A DNA stretch of 64,000 bases. Origin: Onishia niordana (lineage in GTDB: Bacteria > Pseudomonadota > Gammaproteobacteria > Pseudomonadales > Halomonadaceae). The stretch spans positions 186,001 to 250,000 of the forward strand of contig NZ_SDSD01000001.1 in NCBI RefSeq assembly GCF_004798965.1. Direction: 5' to 3'. Position numbers and translations under genes: made by a program. The notes under the pieces were generated by a model, which saw nothing but the letters and a program-made list of their open reading frames with translations, did no database searches and was not told the DNA's origin. Numbering within the stretch: the first letter of the stretch is position 1; each line of letters opens with the position of its first letter. Of this stretch, positions 1-10,543 are shown piece by piece.

Positions 1-1332
1 CCGGGCCAGCGCGCCGAGGCCCGCCTCCTGCAGCAGTTCGGCGCTGGCCAGACGCCAGTAGACGCTCTCACGGGGCGACCCCGCCGACGCCAGTCCCTCG
101 TCAAGCACCGCAAGCGCCGGTGCCAGCCCCTCGTCGGCGAGCCGCTCGCGGGCCGTTTCCAGCCCCTCCTGCCAGGGATCACCGCCGCCCATGGCGCCCC
201 CCGGTGTCCCGGTGCCGGGGACATCGGCAAGCCAGGTGCGCGTGTCGGCATCGAGGAAGGCGGTGCCGTCGCTGAAGGTCAGCGCCTCGAGGCTCGGCAA
301 GCGACCGACGAAACGCGCTACCTCGTCCCGGATCGCCTCCGCACAGCGCGGGTGCTCGAGTCGACGCGCCACCTCGGCGCTCAGTCGATGCCCCTCGAGC
401 CAATAGGGGCTCAGCGCCAGGCTGTTCTCGATACGCCGCCAATCCTCCAGGGTGGGTCGCCCCGCCGCGGCCTCGCGGTACTCCGCCGCCCGGTCGGCGG
501 ATACCGGCGCCAGCTCGGTGCGTTGTCCATCACGGGTCATCGGCAAGCTGTGGATGGCATGCCAGATCGCATGGCGCCGCAGCCGATAGCCAAGGGCCTC
601 GCCCGGCGACTGCTCGTTGAGGAAATCGGCCATCTTCAACAACGCCTGGCGATTACCGCGATCATTGCCTGTCTCGAGACGCGCCTCTGGTGCCCGGGGC
701 GCCGATGCCGAGGCGTCAGCAGCCGCCGGCTCCTGTGGGGTCGAGCGCTCCGTCGGGGCCGACGACGGCGAGGCAGCAGGAGCCGATGCCGAGGGCGTGG
801 TGTTTTTCAACAACCGCCCCAGCTCCACCAGCGACTGGTTGGGCAATTCGTGCTCGAGCGCCCGTTGACGCAGCCGCTCCAGGCTCTCGCAGCAGGCCGT
901 GTGCTCATCGGCGGCGCCCAGAAACTCGAGGGAACCGGCCAGAGTCACAGCCCGTTGCGCAAACTGCTGGAACAGCTTGGGGCGAGCCCGCTTGCCGCGG
1001 GGTCCAGCAAACGGATAGGCCTCGCTCCACCAGCGATCCAGGGCACCGGCCAGCAACTCCAGCGACAGCGAGAAACGCGCCGGATCGGCGTCGTGCTGCA
1101 GGCAGTGCAGCAGATGGCCAAGCACCTTCAGGTCCTTGCCGGTTTCGGCAAGCAGACGCGCGGCGCGGGTCTCGGCCTGCTGCCAGTCGACCTCGCCGTG
1201 CTGCAGCGAGCCGACCTTCATCATTTCTTCGTCGAGCCAGTCGTAGTCCTTGCTCTCCGCTACCGGCTCACCAACACCCTCACCAATGGGTGCCAACAGT
1301 GTTTCGAGTTGAGCGGGCTGGGTAATGTACAT
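1..1332 (-). CDS. tssA: T6SS protein TssA (VasJ type), C-terminus cut by window edge
   Basis: I see an open frame from the ATG at 1332 to the window edge, about 443 codons without a stop. The N-terminal ~200 residues contain the ImpA-N type region, with a tryptophan-rich segment reading LDRWWSEAYPFAGPRGKR. An Ala/Pro/Ser-rich linker follows, then a C-terminal part that resembles the VasJ-type TssA extension (HAIWHAIHSLP, WRRIENSLALSPYWLEGH). TssA proteins help start or cap assembly of the contractile sheath. It starts 11 bp after the vasI stop, in the position of VCA0119 in Vibrio cholerae. The next gene off the edge should be tssM. Family call is firm; the missing C-terminus cannot be judged. 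Confidence 0.85.
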   Translation of the reverse strand, partial: MYITQPAQLETLLAPIGEGVGEPVAESKDYDWLDEEMMKVGSLQHGEVDWQQAETRAARLLAETGKDLKVLGHLLHCLQHDADPARFSLSLELLAGALDRWWSEAYPFAGPRGKRARPKLFQQFAQRAVTLAGSLEFLGAADEHTACCESLERLRQRALEHELPNQSLVELGRLLKNTTPSASAPAASPSSAPTERSTPQEPAAADASASAPRAPEARLETGNDRGNRQALLKMADFLNEQSPGEALGYRLRRHAIWHAIHSLPMTRDGQRTELAPVSADRAAEYREAAAGRPTLEDWRRIENSLALSPYWLEGHRLSAEVARRLEHPRCAEAIRDEVARFVGRLPSLEALTFSDGTAFLDADTRTWLADVPGTGTPGGAMGGGDPWQEGLETARERLADEGLAPALAVLDEGLASAGSPRESVYWRLASAELLQEAGLGALAR

Positions 1333-1343
1333 ATCTGTCCTCG

Positions 1344-2065
1344 CTACCAGCGGCACATGGTGCGCAGCGGCTCAATCGCCGTGCGCCAGCCAGTGAGTTG
1401 GAAACGCAGCCCATCGATGTCGGCAAGCTCGCTGGTCAGGCGCAACTGCTCGCCACCCAACAGGCGTTTCAGGGTGCCGATGGCCGGCAGGCCTCGTCCG
1501 CCGCTGACCACATGGCCGTTACCCAGCATCCGCCAGGTCTGATCGAGCGTGACACCCTCGCCGTGAAGCTTGAGCGGCGCTCGCTTGGCTTCTAACGGCT
1601 CACTCAGATGCAGCTGGAAACGGGTAATGGCATCGTCGCAGCTGATCACCAGCAGCGGACGAGGCGGCAAGGTCCCAAGCGCCGGTACACTCATCAATAC
1701 CGAATCCGGCCACTTACTCACCCGCAGGCCGAAGTCGTCGTTGTCACGCTCGGCCTCCTGGGCAGCCACGGCCTGCCACAGCGGCGAACGCGCCTCTTGT
1801 GGCTCGGCTGGGCGTTGATCGCGGAATAGCGCGTCATAGCATTCCAGGCGCCCTAGCCGGGATGGCGAGTCGGCACAGGCCCTGGCCGCTCTCAAGCGCT
1901 CGTCCGGAGTCTGAGGCTCGCTGGTGTGCGGGGCTTGGCTCTGCGCCTGGGCCTGAGTCGAGACCGGCGGCAGCCCGGCTACCAGGACCAGAGCCATGAG
2001 CCAGGCCTTAGGCCAGTGGCGAGCCGGCCGCGCGGCCGGGTGCTCGCGGATGATGTCGATCACGT

Positions 2066-2069
<4 letters not shown>
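1344..2069 (-). CDS. vasI: T6SS-associated protein VasI (TagO family)
   Basis: 241 residues. A hydrophobic stretch near residues 24-36 (AWLMALVLVAGLPPVSTQAQA) looks like a signal peptide, so the product is probably periplasmic. The family hallmark is the short Cys region RACADSPSRLGRLECYDALF. The C-terminal half is a beta-rich domain (LLVISCDDAITRFQLHLSEPL). It overlaps the vasH stop by 4 bp and is followed by tssA after 11 bp, the same neighbours as VCA0118 in Vibrio cholerae. VasI/TagO proteins are accessory to T6SS and their exact role is not settled. Function here is inferred from family and position. Confidence 0.82.
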
Positions 2070-3670
<1,601 letters not shown>

Positions 3671-3671
3671 G

Positions 3672-6401
3672 TTATCCTACCTCCGCAGTGAAGCCGTGCA
3701 GGTCGACTCCAAGCGCCACACGGGTCACCGGCTCGCGGCGCGCCAGGCGCTCGAGCAGTGCCCGCGACACCGGCGGCAGCAGTTCACCATCGATCACTGA
3801 TTCGAGCATCCGGGCGCCATTCTCGCTGCGGGTGGCGCGGGCACAGATCGCTTCAGCCAGCGCCGGTTCCAGCACCACCTCGGCCTGGCGATGCCGGTCG
3901 CGGATGCGCCCGGCCAGGGTCTGGAGCTTGGCGCTGACGATGTCGTGGAGGACGTCCCGTGATAGCGGGACATAGGGCACCACCTCCATGCGTGCCAGCA
4001 GGGCTGGCTTGAAGAAATCGGCCAGTACCGGGTAAAGCGCCTCATCCATGGCCTCACGATCGTCGGCATGCTGCACGATGGCCTCATAACCCAGGTTCGA
4101 GGTCATGAAGAACAGCACGTTACGACAGTCGATGGCACGACCTTCGCCATCGGCCAGTTCGCCCTTGTCGAAGGCCTGGTAGAAGAGATTGAGCACGTCC
4201 GGGTGGGCCTTCTCGACTTCGTCGAGCAACACCACCGAATAGGGTCGCTGGCGGATCGCCTCGGTCAAAAGGCCGCCTTCACCGAAACCGACATAGCCGG
4301 GCGGTGAGCCGATCAGCCGGGAGACGGTGTGCTTCTCCTGATACTCGGACATGTTGATGGTGGTCAGGAACTGGCGACCGCCGTAGAGGCTCTCAGCGAT
4401 CTGCATCACGGTCTCGGTCTTGCCCACGCCGCTGGGACCGACCAGCAGGAAGGCGCCCATGGGGCGGCCAGGCCGGCGCAGATCCGCGCGGGCGGTGAGC
4501 AGGTGGCGATGCAGGCGCTCGATGGCCAGATCCTGGCCCTTGATCAGGCCCCCCAATTCCTCGGGCAGCTCGGTGAGCCGCGCCAGCTCATCGCGGGTCA
4601 TCCGCTCCACCGGCACGCCGGTCCAGTCGCCGATCACCTGGGCGATCTGGGCTTCCTCGACGCTTGGGTTGACCAGGGAAAACTCGTGCTGCAGCTCGGC
4701 AAGGCGTGCTTCATGTGCGGCCAGTGCCGCCGTGCGGTCCAGGCGCTGATGCGCCTTGTCGCGCTCGGTGTGGTCCTGCTCGGCATCGCCCCGCTCACCC
4801 GCGTCGGACGCATCCACGCCGGACGCATCCACGCCGGACGCATCCACGCCGGACTCGCCTGCGTCTTGCTCACCGGTACCGGGCTCCTCGTCGGCGAGCA
4901 ACTCGCGGTGCAGCGACAGGATGGTGTCGACGCAGTCGCGCTGCTCCTGCCAGGCGGCTTCCAGAGTTTCGCGCTCTTCACCCAGACGAACCAACTGATC
5001 GGCCAGGGCGTCGCGGTGGGCGGCGTCAGGCGTGCGCCCCAACAGGGACTCGCGCTCGAGCTGATCGTGCTCGCGCTGAGCCGCCAGCTGCTCGCTCATC
5101 AGGTGGCTAAGCCGGCGCGGCGGTGTATCCAGTGCCTGAGCCAGCCGGGTACTGGCGGTATCGAGTACGTCGATGGCCTTGTCGGGCAGCTGGCGACCGG
5201 CCAGGTAACGGGCCGAGAGCTCGGCGGCGGCGCGCAGGCCGCTATCGCCGATCAGTACCCCGTGCGTGGTTTCGTAGACGTCGCGCAGGCCACGCAGGAT
5301 GACCAGCGCCTGCTCGACGCTCGGCTCGCCCAGGGACACAGGCTGGAAGCGCCGCGACAGCGCCGGGTCCTTCTCGATGTGTTTCTTGTATTCACGCCAG
5401 GTGGTAGCGCCGATGGTGCGCAGCTCACCACGAGCCAGCGCCGGCTTGAGCAGGTTGGCGGCATCGGCACCACCTTCCGGATTACCGGCACCGATCAGCG
5501 TGTGGGCTTCGTCGATGAAAAGTAGCGTCGGGGTGGCGGCCTCCTTGACATCTTCGATCACCGCCTTGAGGCGCTTCTCGAACTCGCCCTTGACCGACGC
5601 CCCGGCCTGTAGTGCGCCGAGGTCCAGCGAGACCAGCTCCACGCCGGCCAATGCCTCGGGCACGCGGCCTTCGACGATGCGCGCGGCCAGGCCTTCGACC
5701 ACGGCGCTCTTGCCGACACCCGCGTCGCCAACCACGATCGGGTTGTTCTTGCGCCGGCGGCCGAGGATATCGAGCATCTGATCGATCTCCGGATCGCGAC
5801 ACAGTACCGGATCGAGCTCGCCGCGACGTGCCTGGGCGGTCAACGAGGTGGCAAAGCGTGCCAGGGCGCTGTCGTCTGCGCCTGCGGCTCGCGACGGTGC
5901 GGCGCGCTCGTCCTGCGGCGCGGCGGCCTCGGCGGAATCGCGGGTCAGTCGGGTGAAGTCGCGACGCAGCCGCTCGCGATTGATACCGGCCAGCAGCCGC
6001 TCGCCGCGCGGGCCCAGGTAGCGCCCTGCATGGTGCAACAGGGCGGCAAATATTACGCCACTGCGCAGCTCGCGATGCTCGAGTTCGGCACTCGCCAGCA
6101 GCCAGGCGTCCTGCAGAAGCTCGACCAGCAACGGCGAGAAGCTTGGCGTGCTTACTTCCAGATCACGCGCTGGGCGCGCGTCTTCGGCCAGGGCACGCCG
6201 TAGCGTTTCCGGCTCGATCTCCTCAACGTCGAGGAGTACCCGAAGGTCACACAGTGGTTGGTCGAGAAAGGCCATCAGCAAGTGGGATACTCCCACCTCG
6301 GGCGCCTGCTGCTCGGCGCACAGCCCTGCGGCCCCTTCCAGTCCCTGGCGGGCGATGGCGTTGAGTCGGCCGATCAGTGCCGGTAGCTCTACCCTGAGCA
6401 T
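3672..6401 (-). CDS. tssH: T6SS sheath-recycling ATPase ClpV (TssH)
   Basis: 909 residues, a Clp/Hsp100 ATPase that disassembles the contracted TssB/TssC sheath in the cytoplasm. Visible in order: an N-terminal Clp repeat domain (residues 1-150), the first AAA+ module with Walker A GDAGVGKS near residue 228 and LLFIDEAHTLIGAG, a coiled-coil middle domain, and the second AAA+ module with GPSGVGKTET near residue 655 and VVLLDEVEKAH. A run of three GVDAS repeats sits in the middle domain, which makes it slightly longer than usual. The ATG at 6401 follows a good ribosome site (AGGAGAG). It begins 84 bp after tssL and ends 1 bp before vasH. Confidence 0.95.
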   Translation of the reverse strand: MLRVELPALIGRLNAIARQGLEGAAGLCAEQQAPEVGVSHLLMAFLDQPLCDLRVLLDVEEIEPETLRRALAEDARPARDLEVSTPSFSPLLVELLQDAWLLASAELEHRELRSGVIFAALLHHAGRYLGPRGERLLAGINRERLRRDFTRLTRDSAEAAAPQDERAAPSRAAGADDSALARFATSLTAQARRGELDPVLCRDPEIDQMLDILGRRRKNNPIVVGDAGVGKSAVVEGLAARIVEGRVPEALAGVELVSLDLGALQAGASVKGEFEKRLKAVIEDVKEAATPTLLFIDEAHTLIGAGNPEGGADAANLLKPALARGELRTIGATTWREYKKHIEKDPALSRRFQPVSLGEPSVEQALVILRGLRDVYETTHGVLIGDSGLRAAAELSARYLAGRQLPDKAIDVLDTASTRLAQALDTPPRRLSHLMSEQLAAQREHDQLERESLLGRTPDAAHRDALADQLVRLGEERETLEAAWQEQRDCVDTILSLHRELLADEEPGTGEQDAGESGVDASGVDASGVDASDAGERGDAEQDHTERDKAHQRLDRTAALAAHEARLAELQHEFSLVNPSVEEAQIAQVIGDWTGVPVERMTRDELARLTELPEELGGLIKGQDLAIERLHRHLLTARADLRRPGRPMGAFLLVGPSGVGKTETVMQIAESLYGGRQFLTTINMSEYQEKHTVSRLIGSPPGYVGFGEGGLLTEAIRQRPYSVVLLDEVEKAHPDVLNLFYQAFDKGELADGEGRAIDCRNVLFFMTSNLGYEAIVQHADDREAMDEALYPVLADFFKPALLARMEVVPYVPLSRDVLHDIVSAKLQTLAGRIRDRHRQAEVVLEPALAEAICARATRSENGARMLESVIDGELLPPVSRALLERLARREPVTRVALGVDLHGFTAEVG
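4806..4850 (-). repeat. In-frame 15-bp minisatellite in clpV, three copies
   Basis: Three perfect head-to-tail copies of a 15-bp unit (plus strand GGACGCATCCACGCC) encode Gly-Val-Asp-Ala-Ser three times, around residues 518-532 of ClpV. The unit length keeps the frame, so copy number could change without breaking the gene. The repeat lies in an acidic, low-complexity insertion of the coiled-coil middle domain. Confidence 0.95.
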
Positions 6402-6485
6402 GGTCTCTCCTGGATGTTGTCCGAAAAACGGTATGGCGCAAAACGTCTGTGTTGCAGGAAATGTTGCCGGAAACGTCGTATGCGG

Positions 6486-7298
6486 TTAGCCGATGATGCG
6501 TTCGAGCAGCACACTGACCTGGTCGGCCTGCTGGTCAAGTGACCAGGAGAAGCCGACATAGACCGAGGCGACGATCAGGCCAAAGAGCGCGAAGATGCCC
6601 CATAGCGGCAGACCATCGCCCTGCCGACGCGGCGCAGTGAGCACGTTGTCCAGCGGACGCGTCAGGCTCTCCTCGCCGGGTTCGTCGAGCGCCCCCAGCT
6701 GGTCGCCGAGTTCACGCAGCACCTGCTCGTATTCCTCGCGGCCATGGGGCATGACCTTGTAGCGACCTTCGAAACCCAGGCACAGACACAGATAGATGAA
6801 GGCCAGCAGGTCGCGATAGCGCCGCGGCTCCTGGCGCAGCCGACCGAGGATCGAGAAGACCTTCTCGCCACCCCAGGTCTCGTTATGAAAACGCGTCAGC
6901 AGCGAGTGACCCGCCCACTGACTCTGCTGCCCCCAGTCGGTGCTCATCACGGCCTCGTCGATGAAGGAGCACAGCACATAGCGATAGGCCAGCAGCGTCG
7001 GCCGGTCATAGCCCTGCTCGGTGAGCTCGATCTCGATGGCGGCGATCTCGTCGACCACCTGGCGGTAGAGCCGGTCAATATCGTCAAGCCGGTCGAGCTG
7101 GCGGACGCGGACCACCATACCCAGCAGCGAACCGGAGGCATCGACCAGCGGATTGAGATTATGGCCGCGCAGTCGGAACCAGTAGTCTTCGTCGGCATCC
7201 AGATGATCGGCGTGGCTGTGGATCAGCCGCTCCAGGCCCTGGACGTCGATGCTGTCTTCGTGGCGACGGGCATCATCGCGGTTGGCGAGTTGGTTCAT
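6486..7298 (-). CDS. tssL: T6SS inner-membrane protein TssL (DotU/IcmH family)
   Basis: 270 residues. The cytoplasmic DotU-like domain fills most of the protein (QGYDRPTLLAYRYVLCSFIDEAVMSTDWG, then FHNETWGGEKVF). One C-terminal membrane segment follows at about residues 243-262 (LWGIFALFGLIVASVYVGFS) and then a short tail. There is no fused OmpA-like peptidoglycan-binding domain, so this is the short form. TssL joins TssM and TssJ in the membrane complex and contacts the baseplate through TssK. It starts 3 bp after the tssK stop. Confidence 0.93.
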   Translation of the reverse strand: MNQLANRDDARRHEDSIDVQGLERLIHSHADHLDADEDYWFRLRGHNLNPLVDASGSLLGMVVRVRQLDRLDDIDRLYRQVVDEIAAIEIELTEQGYDRPTLLAYRYVLCSFIDEAVMSTDWGQQSQWAGHSLLTRFHNETWGGEKVFSILGRLRQEPRRYRDLLAFIYLCLCLGFEGRYKVMPHGREEYEQVLRELGDQLGALDEPGEESLTRPLDNVLTAPRRQGDGLPLWGIFALFGLIVASVYVGFSWSLDQQADQVSVLLERIIG

Positions 7299-7301
7299 GG
7301 C

Positions 7302-8636
7302 TTAGCTCCTGATTGCCCAGAACTGCATGGCAAGTCCCGGGAAGTCGCCGGCGACATGGAAGGCGAAGCCGCTGGCTCCCTGCAGCATGCTCCAGGCCTC
7401 GCTCTGGCGGTCGAGGCGGAAATAGGTATAGCCGGCATGGAACGGCAGCTGGCGAGGCGCCACCGGCAGCGGCTCGAGCGGGATGCCCGGCAGCTGCAGG
7501 CTGATGAGGTCGCGGATACGCTCGACGCTTGCCACCTTGGTCTGCTGAACGAACAGCTTGCGCAGCCGTTCCGGGGGCAGCTCGGCGCGCACCGCCAGGA
7601 TGAAGTCGGCATCGTCGAGCAGGCTGCGATCGGCAAGGGTCGCCACCTTGAGCCCATAGCGGCGTGACTGCAGCTCGATGGCCATCGCACGCGGTTCGAG
7701 CACCGTGGACAGCGACTGACGGAGGCTTTCCATCAGCGGCCGGAAGGCAGCTTCTGGCCGGTCGTGGTCATAGGCCGGAAACTCCGGCGGCAGCCGTGAC
7801 TCGGCGGTAAAGGTGGTCAGCTCACAGCAGGTCTCGAGCATGCCGGTATAGAGGCGCTCGGGATGCAGGTGGCCGAGCCTCGCCAGGTGCTGGAAGCGCG
7901 GCTGGGCCCGGTTGAGAGACTGCAACAGCATGAAATCGGAGACATCGGCGACACCGGATTGATTAGGTGTAGCCAAACGCTGAGCCAGGTTGCGGGCACG
8001 CTCGCGCATCAGCCCTGCCATCTCGCCGACGAAGCGCTGTAGAACCGGCGCGGCCTGAACGTTGAGCAGAGTGGGCAAGAACGCTTCGTCGAGCACCAGG
8101 CTGCCATCCGGTCGCCGCTCGAGGATACGGGCCACGGCCAGGCAGGCGTAGGCGCTGCGGTCCTCGTTCTCGAGCAACAGTCGCGGCGCGACCCGCGCCA
8201 GGTCCAGGTCGGCCAGGTCACCGGCCCGCGAATGCAGGTCGCGCACGCCGCGCTGAGCGGCCCGGTAGCGCGATGACAGCGTCGAGGCCTCCCAGCTCAC
8301 CTCGGCCACACCATCGGTGGCCAGGGGCACGCCCAGATAGACCACCTGGTTGGCCACCGAAGCATCGGTGATCTCAAGGGCCGGGGGCTCCAGATCATCG
8401 TCGGGAAGTCGGAAAGGCGTGCCATCGGGCATCACGCCGCTGGCCTGGCTCAAGGCAATGCGGCCAAAGCTCAGGTACTCGGTATTGAGCGTAAGCGTCA
8501 AAAAGCCATGCAGGTGACCGCCGACGCCGCGCAGGCGCGTGTCGACCAATCCTTCCAGGCTGCGCTGTTGCTGCTGGAAATGCTGAGGCTTGATGAACAG
8601 CCCCTCACTCCAGACCACGGGGTTGCGACTGGCCAT
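7302..8636 (-). CDS. tssK: T6SS baseplate protein TssK (VasE)
   Basis: 444 residues, the normal length. The start carries the family signature NPVVWSEGLFIKPQHFQQQ. TssK is the trimeric baseplate adaptor that links the TssEFG wedge to TssL and TssM in the membrane complex. The ATG overlaps the tssJ stop by one base and the stop lies 3 bp before tssL, which points to translational coupling in the tssJ-tssK-tssL block. No oddities seen. Confidence 0.95.
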   Translation of the reverse strand: MASRNPVVWSEGLFIKPQHFQQQQRSLEGLVDTRLRGVGGHLHGFLTLTLNTEYLSFGRIALSQASGVMPDGTPFRLPDDDLEPPALEITDASVANQVVYLGVPLATDGVAEVSWEASTLSSRYRAAQRGVRDLHSRAGDLADLDLARVAPRLLLENEDRSAYACLAVARILERRPDGSLVLDEAFLPTLLNVQAAPVLQRFVGEMAGLMRERARNLAQRLATPNQSGVADVSDFMLLQSLNRAQPRFQHLARLGHLHPERLYTGMLETCCELTTFTAESRLPPEFPAYDHDRPEAAFRPLMESLRQSLSTVLEPRAMAIELQSRRYGLKVATLADRSLLDDADFILAVRAELPPERLRKLFVQQTKVASVERIRDLISLQLPGIPLEPLPVAPRQLPFHAGYTYFRLDRQSEAWSMLQGASGFAFHVAGDFPGLAMQFWAIRS

Positions 8637-9220
8637 CAGGTCTCCTTCCTCAGCGCGGCTTCGCGCTCCAGCAGGTGCACCAGCAGGTGGTAATCACGCC
8701 CGCGGGCGTCGACCGGCACGACCTTCTTCCACTGCGCCTGATTGGGTTCGCCATAGAAGGCAATGATGCCGATGTAGCGCGTGTTCTCTTCGACCTCGAA
8801 GGGCTCGTAGAACTTGAACTGACCCGGCAACAGGGTGAAGTCATCGTGCGCCAGATAGTTGGTGCCGAGCGCCTCCTCGAGATCCTCACGCAGCTGGCGA
8901 GAGTCGGCCGACATCAGCATCGAGTCGTCCTTGAGCTGCAGGATTTGGAAGCGGAGCGGAGTGCCCTCACCCTCGACGTTGGGGTTGATATTGGCTTCGG
9001 CCAGCATGCTCAGGTCGACTCGCGTCGGACGATCCTCCGGGTAGCCCACCGGGATGGAGGGGTCGCGCACGACCTGGTAGGTCTTGCCGGCAGCCTCGAA
9101 GGTCGAGGCGCAGCCGGCCAGCATCAGCAGGGCATAGCCGAGCAGCAGATAGCCCAGTAGCGAAGTGCGTAACGGCAGACGCCGCGCCAGCGACGCCGCC
9201 TCGGTCAGCGGGAGCCTCAT
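8636..9220 (-). CDS. tssJ: T6SS outer-membrane lipoprotein TssJ (VasD)
   Basis: 194 residues with an unusually long n-region before the hydrophobic core. The lipobox is LAGC with the acylated cysteine at about residue 37. The mature part shows the transthyretin-like TssJ fold signature (TRVDLSMLAEANINPNVEGEGTPLRFQILQL and YIGIIAFY). TssJ anchors the periplasmic part of TssM to the outer membrane. It overlaps tagH by 4 bp (ATGA) and tssK by one base. Alternative starts inside the long n-region are possible, but the ATG at 9220 couples best to tagH. Confidence 0.92.
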   Translation of the reverse strand: MRLPLTEAASLARRLPLRTSLLGYLLLGYALLMLAGCASTFEAAGKTYQVVRDPSIPVGYPEDRPTRVDLSMLAEANINPNVEGEGTPLRFQILQLKDDSMLMSADSRQLREDLEEALGTNYLAHDDFTLLPGQFKFYEPFEVEENTRYIGIIAFYGEPNQAQWKKVVPVDARGRDYHLLVHLLEREAALRKET

Positions 9221-10539
9221 GCGCCCTCCCGCTGTTGACGACGCACCGACTGGTCGTAGGCCTGCTCAAAGACTTCCCAGAACAGCTTCTCGAAGCCCTG
9301 CTGGCGACCGGAATTGAGTTCTTGGTAGTAGTGCCGATACATCTCCCAGGCCCAGCCGCCCTCGTCATCGCCCTGGCGACCGGCGCCACGATAGGCATGG
9401 AACCGCTTGAGCAGGGCATCCGGCGAGAAGGCATCGAGGATCGACTTGAGGCCGACACCAATGGCTTCTTCCACTGCGGCCTGGTGCTGATGCTGGTGCT
9501 CGAGACATTCGGCTACCGCTGCCGGCGCCGAGAGATGCACCGGGCTGCGCTGGGCGTCGAATAGCGTGGTCAGCGTCTGCTCATAAGATTGACCGAGGCG
9601 CAGCGGGTTATCCTCGATCGGCTGCAGACGACGGTCCCGGAGCGGATAGCGGCTACCATCATGGGCCTGATGAAGCGTCAGCAGGCCGTCCACAGCGGCT
9701 TTCAAGGTGCGTCCCGCCTCCTCGAGGAAGGCGTGCTGCTCGGCGCTGTCGCGAAAGCGCAGTTCGCCACCCAGGGTCTGCAGCAGCGGCGAAGCGCCGA
9801 TATGGCCGGCATCCGCCGTCGCCGGCTCCTGCCAGCGATCTTCGAGCTGCTCGCCGACAGAGCGTTCCAGATCGTTCAACAAGCGTTCATCCATGTCAGG
9901 GTCCTCGTAGCGTCGGTTCCTCGGCGCGGCCGGCTCGCTGGCCGCGCCGCCCTGCCCGTCCAGGGCATCGAGCAGTTCGTGGTGGTCGTGTTCGCCGGTA
10001 ATGGCCTCATCGGCCAGGGCGGCCATGGGGTCCCGATGCCGCTGGGCCGGCGAGGCCTCGCCCAGGGCTTCAAGTGGGTCGTGCTGTGGCCGGGGCATCA
10101 CACCTGTGGCCGGGGTAAGCTCAGCGTCCTCGAACGCCTCATGCTCCTCATCGACCAGGGTCGCCAACGGCTGAACACCGGCGGCATCGGCCTGGCGATC
10201 GCCGAGATGTATCCGCAGACGATATTCGCCCATCTGCAGCTCATCGCCGTCACGCAGGGCCACGCGGCGTCCGCGACCGAGCGGCAGAGTGGCGTGGTTG
10301 ACAAAGGTTTGGCCGCAGCGATCGATCAGGCAGAAACGCCCGTCGAGGCGCTGAATCTCGGCATGCCCGGGACGCACGCGGCCGGCATGATCCTGTAACA
10401 GCCAGTCATCGGTTGCTGCACTGCCTAGCGTGCCGCCCGCTGCCGGGAAAACGTGGCTGCTGGTGGAGCGGCCCTCGAGCCGTTCACTGTTGGTCACCAC
10501 CAGAGTGATGGCCTGCTGCTGAGAGAGCGTCTCGTTCAT
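9217..10539 (-). CDS. tagH: T6SS-associated FHA-domain protein TagH
   Basis: 440 residues. The N-terminal ~110 residues form a forkhead-associated (phosphothreonine-binding) domain: LGSAATDDWLLQD, then RPGHAEIQ and RDGDELQMGEYRLRI. The middle is acidic and low in complexity. The C-terminal ~170 residues are the conserved Fha/TagH domain (EQHAFLEEAGRTLKAAVDGLL and SPDALLKRF). FHA proteins can connect T6SS to Ser/Thr phosphorylation in some species, but no kinase or phosphatase pair is seen in this window. The position equals VCA0112. Confidence 0.9.
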   Translation of the reverse strand: MNETLSQQQAITLVVTNSERLEGRSTSSHVFPAAGGTLGSAATDDWLLQDHAGRVRPGHAEIQRLDGRFCLIDRCGQTFVNHATLPLGRGRRVALRDGDELQMGEYRLRIHLGDRQADAAGVQPLATLVDEEHEAFEDAELTPATGVMPRPQHDPLEALGEASPAQRHRDPMAALADEAITGEHDHHELLDALDGQGGAASEPAAPRNRRYEDPDMDERLLNDLERSVGEQLEDRWQEPATADAGHIGASPLLQTLGGELRFRDSAEQHAFLEEAGRTLKAAVDGLLTLHQAHDGSRYPLRDRRLQPIEDNPLRLGQSYEQTLTTLFDAQRSPVHLSAPAAVAECLEHQHQHQAAVEEAIGVGLKSILDAFSPDALLKRFHAYRGAGRQGDDEGGWAWEMYRHYYQELNSGRQQGFEKLFWEVFEQAYDQSVRRQQREGA

Positions 10540-10543
10540 GGGT

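Noticed and set aside
352..1542. A 396-codon plus-strand frame opposite tssA and vasI
   Set aside because: It is a GC-rich antisense frame with arginine/glutamine-rich low-complexity composition; the minus strand encodes clear TssA and VasI.
4329..5525. A 398-codon plus-strand frame inside clpV
   Set aside because: Antisense of a conserved ATPase; its repeats merely mirror the GVDAS minisatellite.
9589..10398. A 269-codon plus-strand frame opposite tagH
   Set aside because: Antisense of the FHA-domain gene; no start signal or domain.
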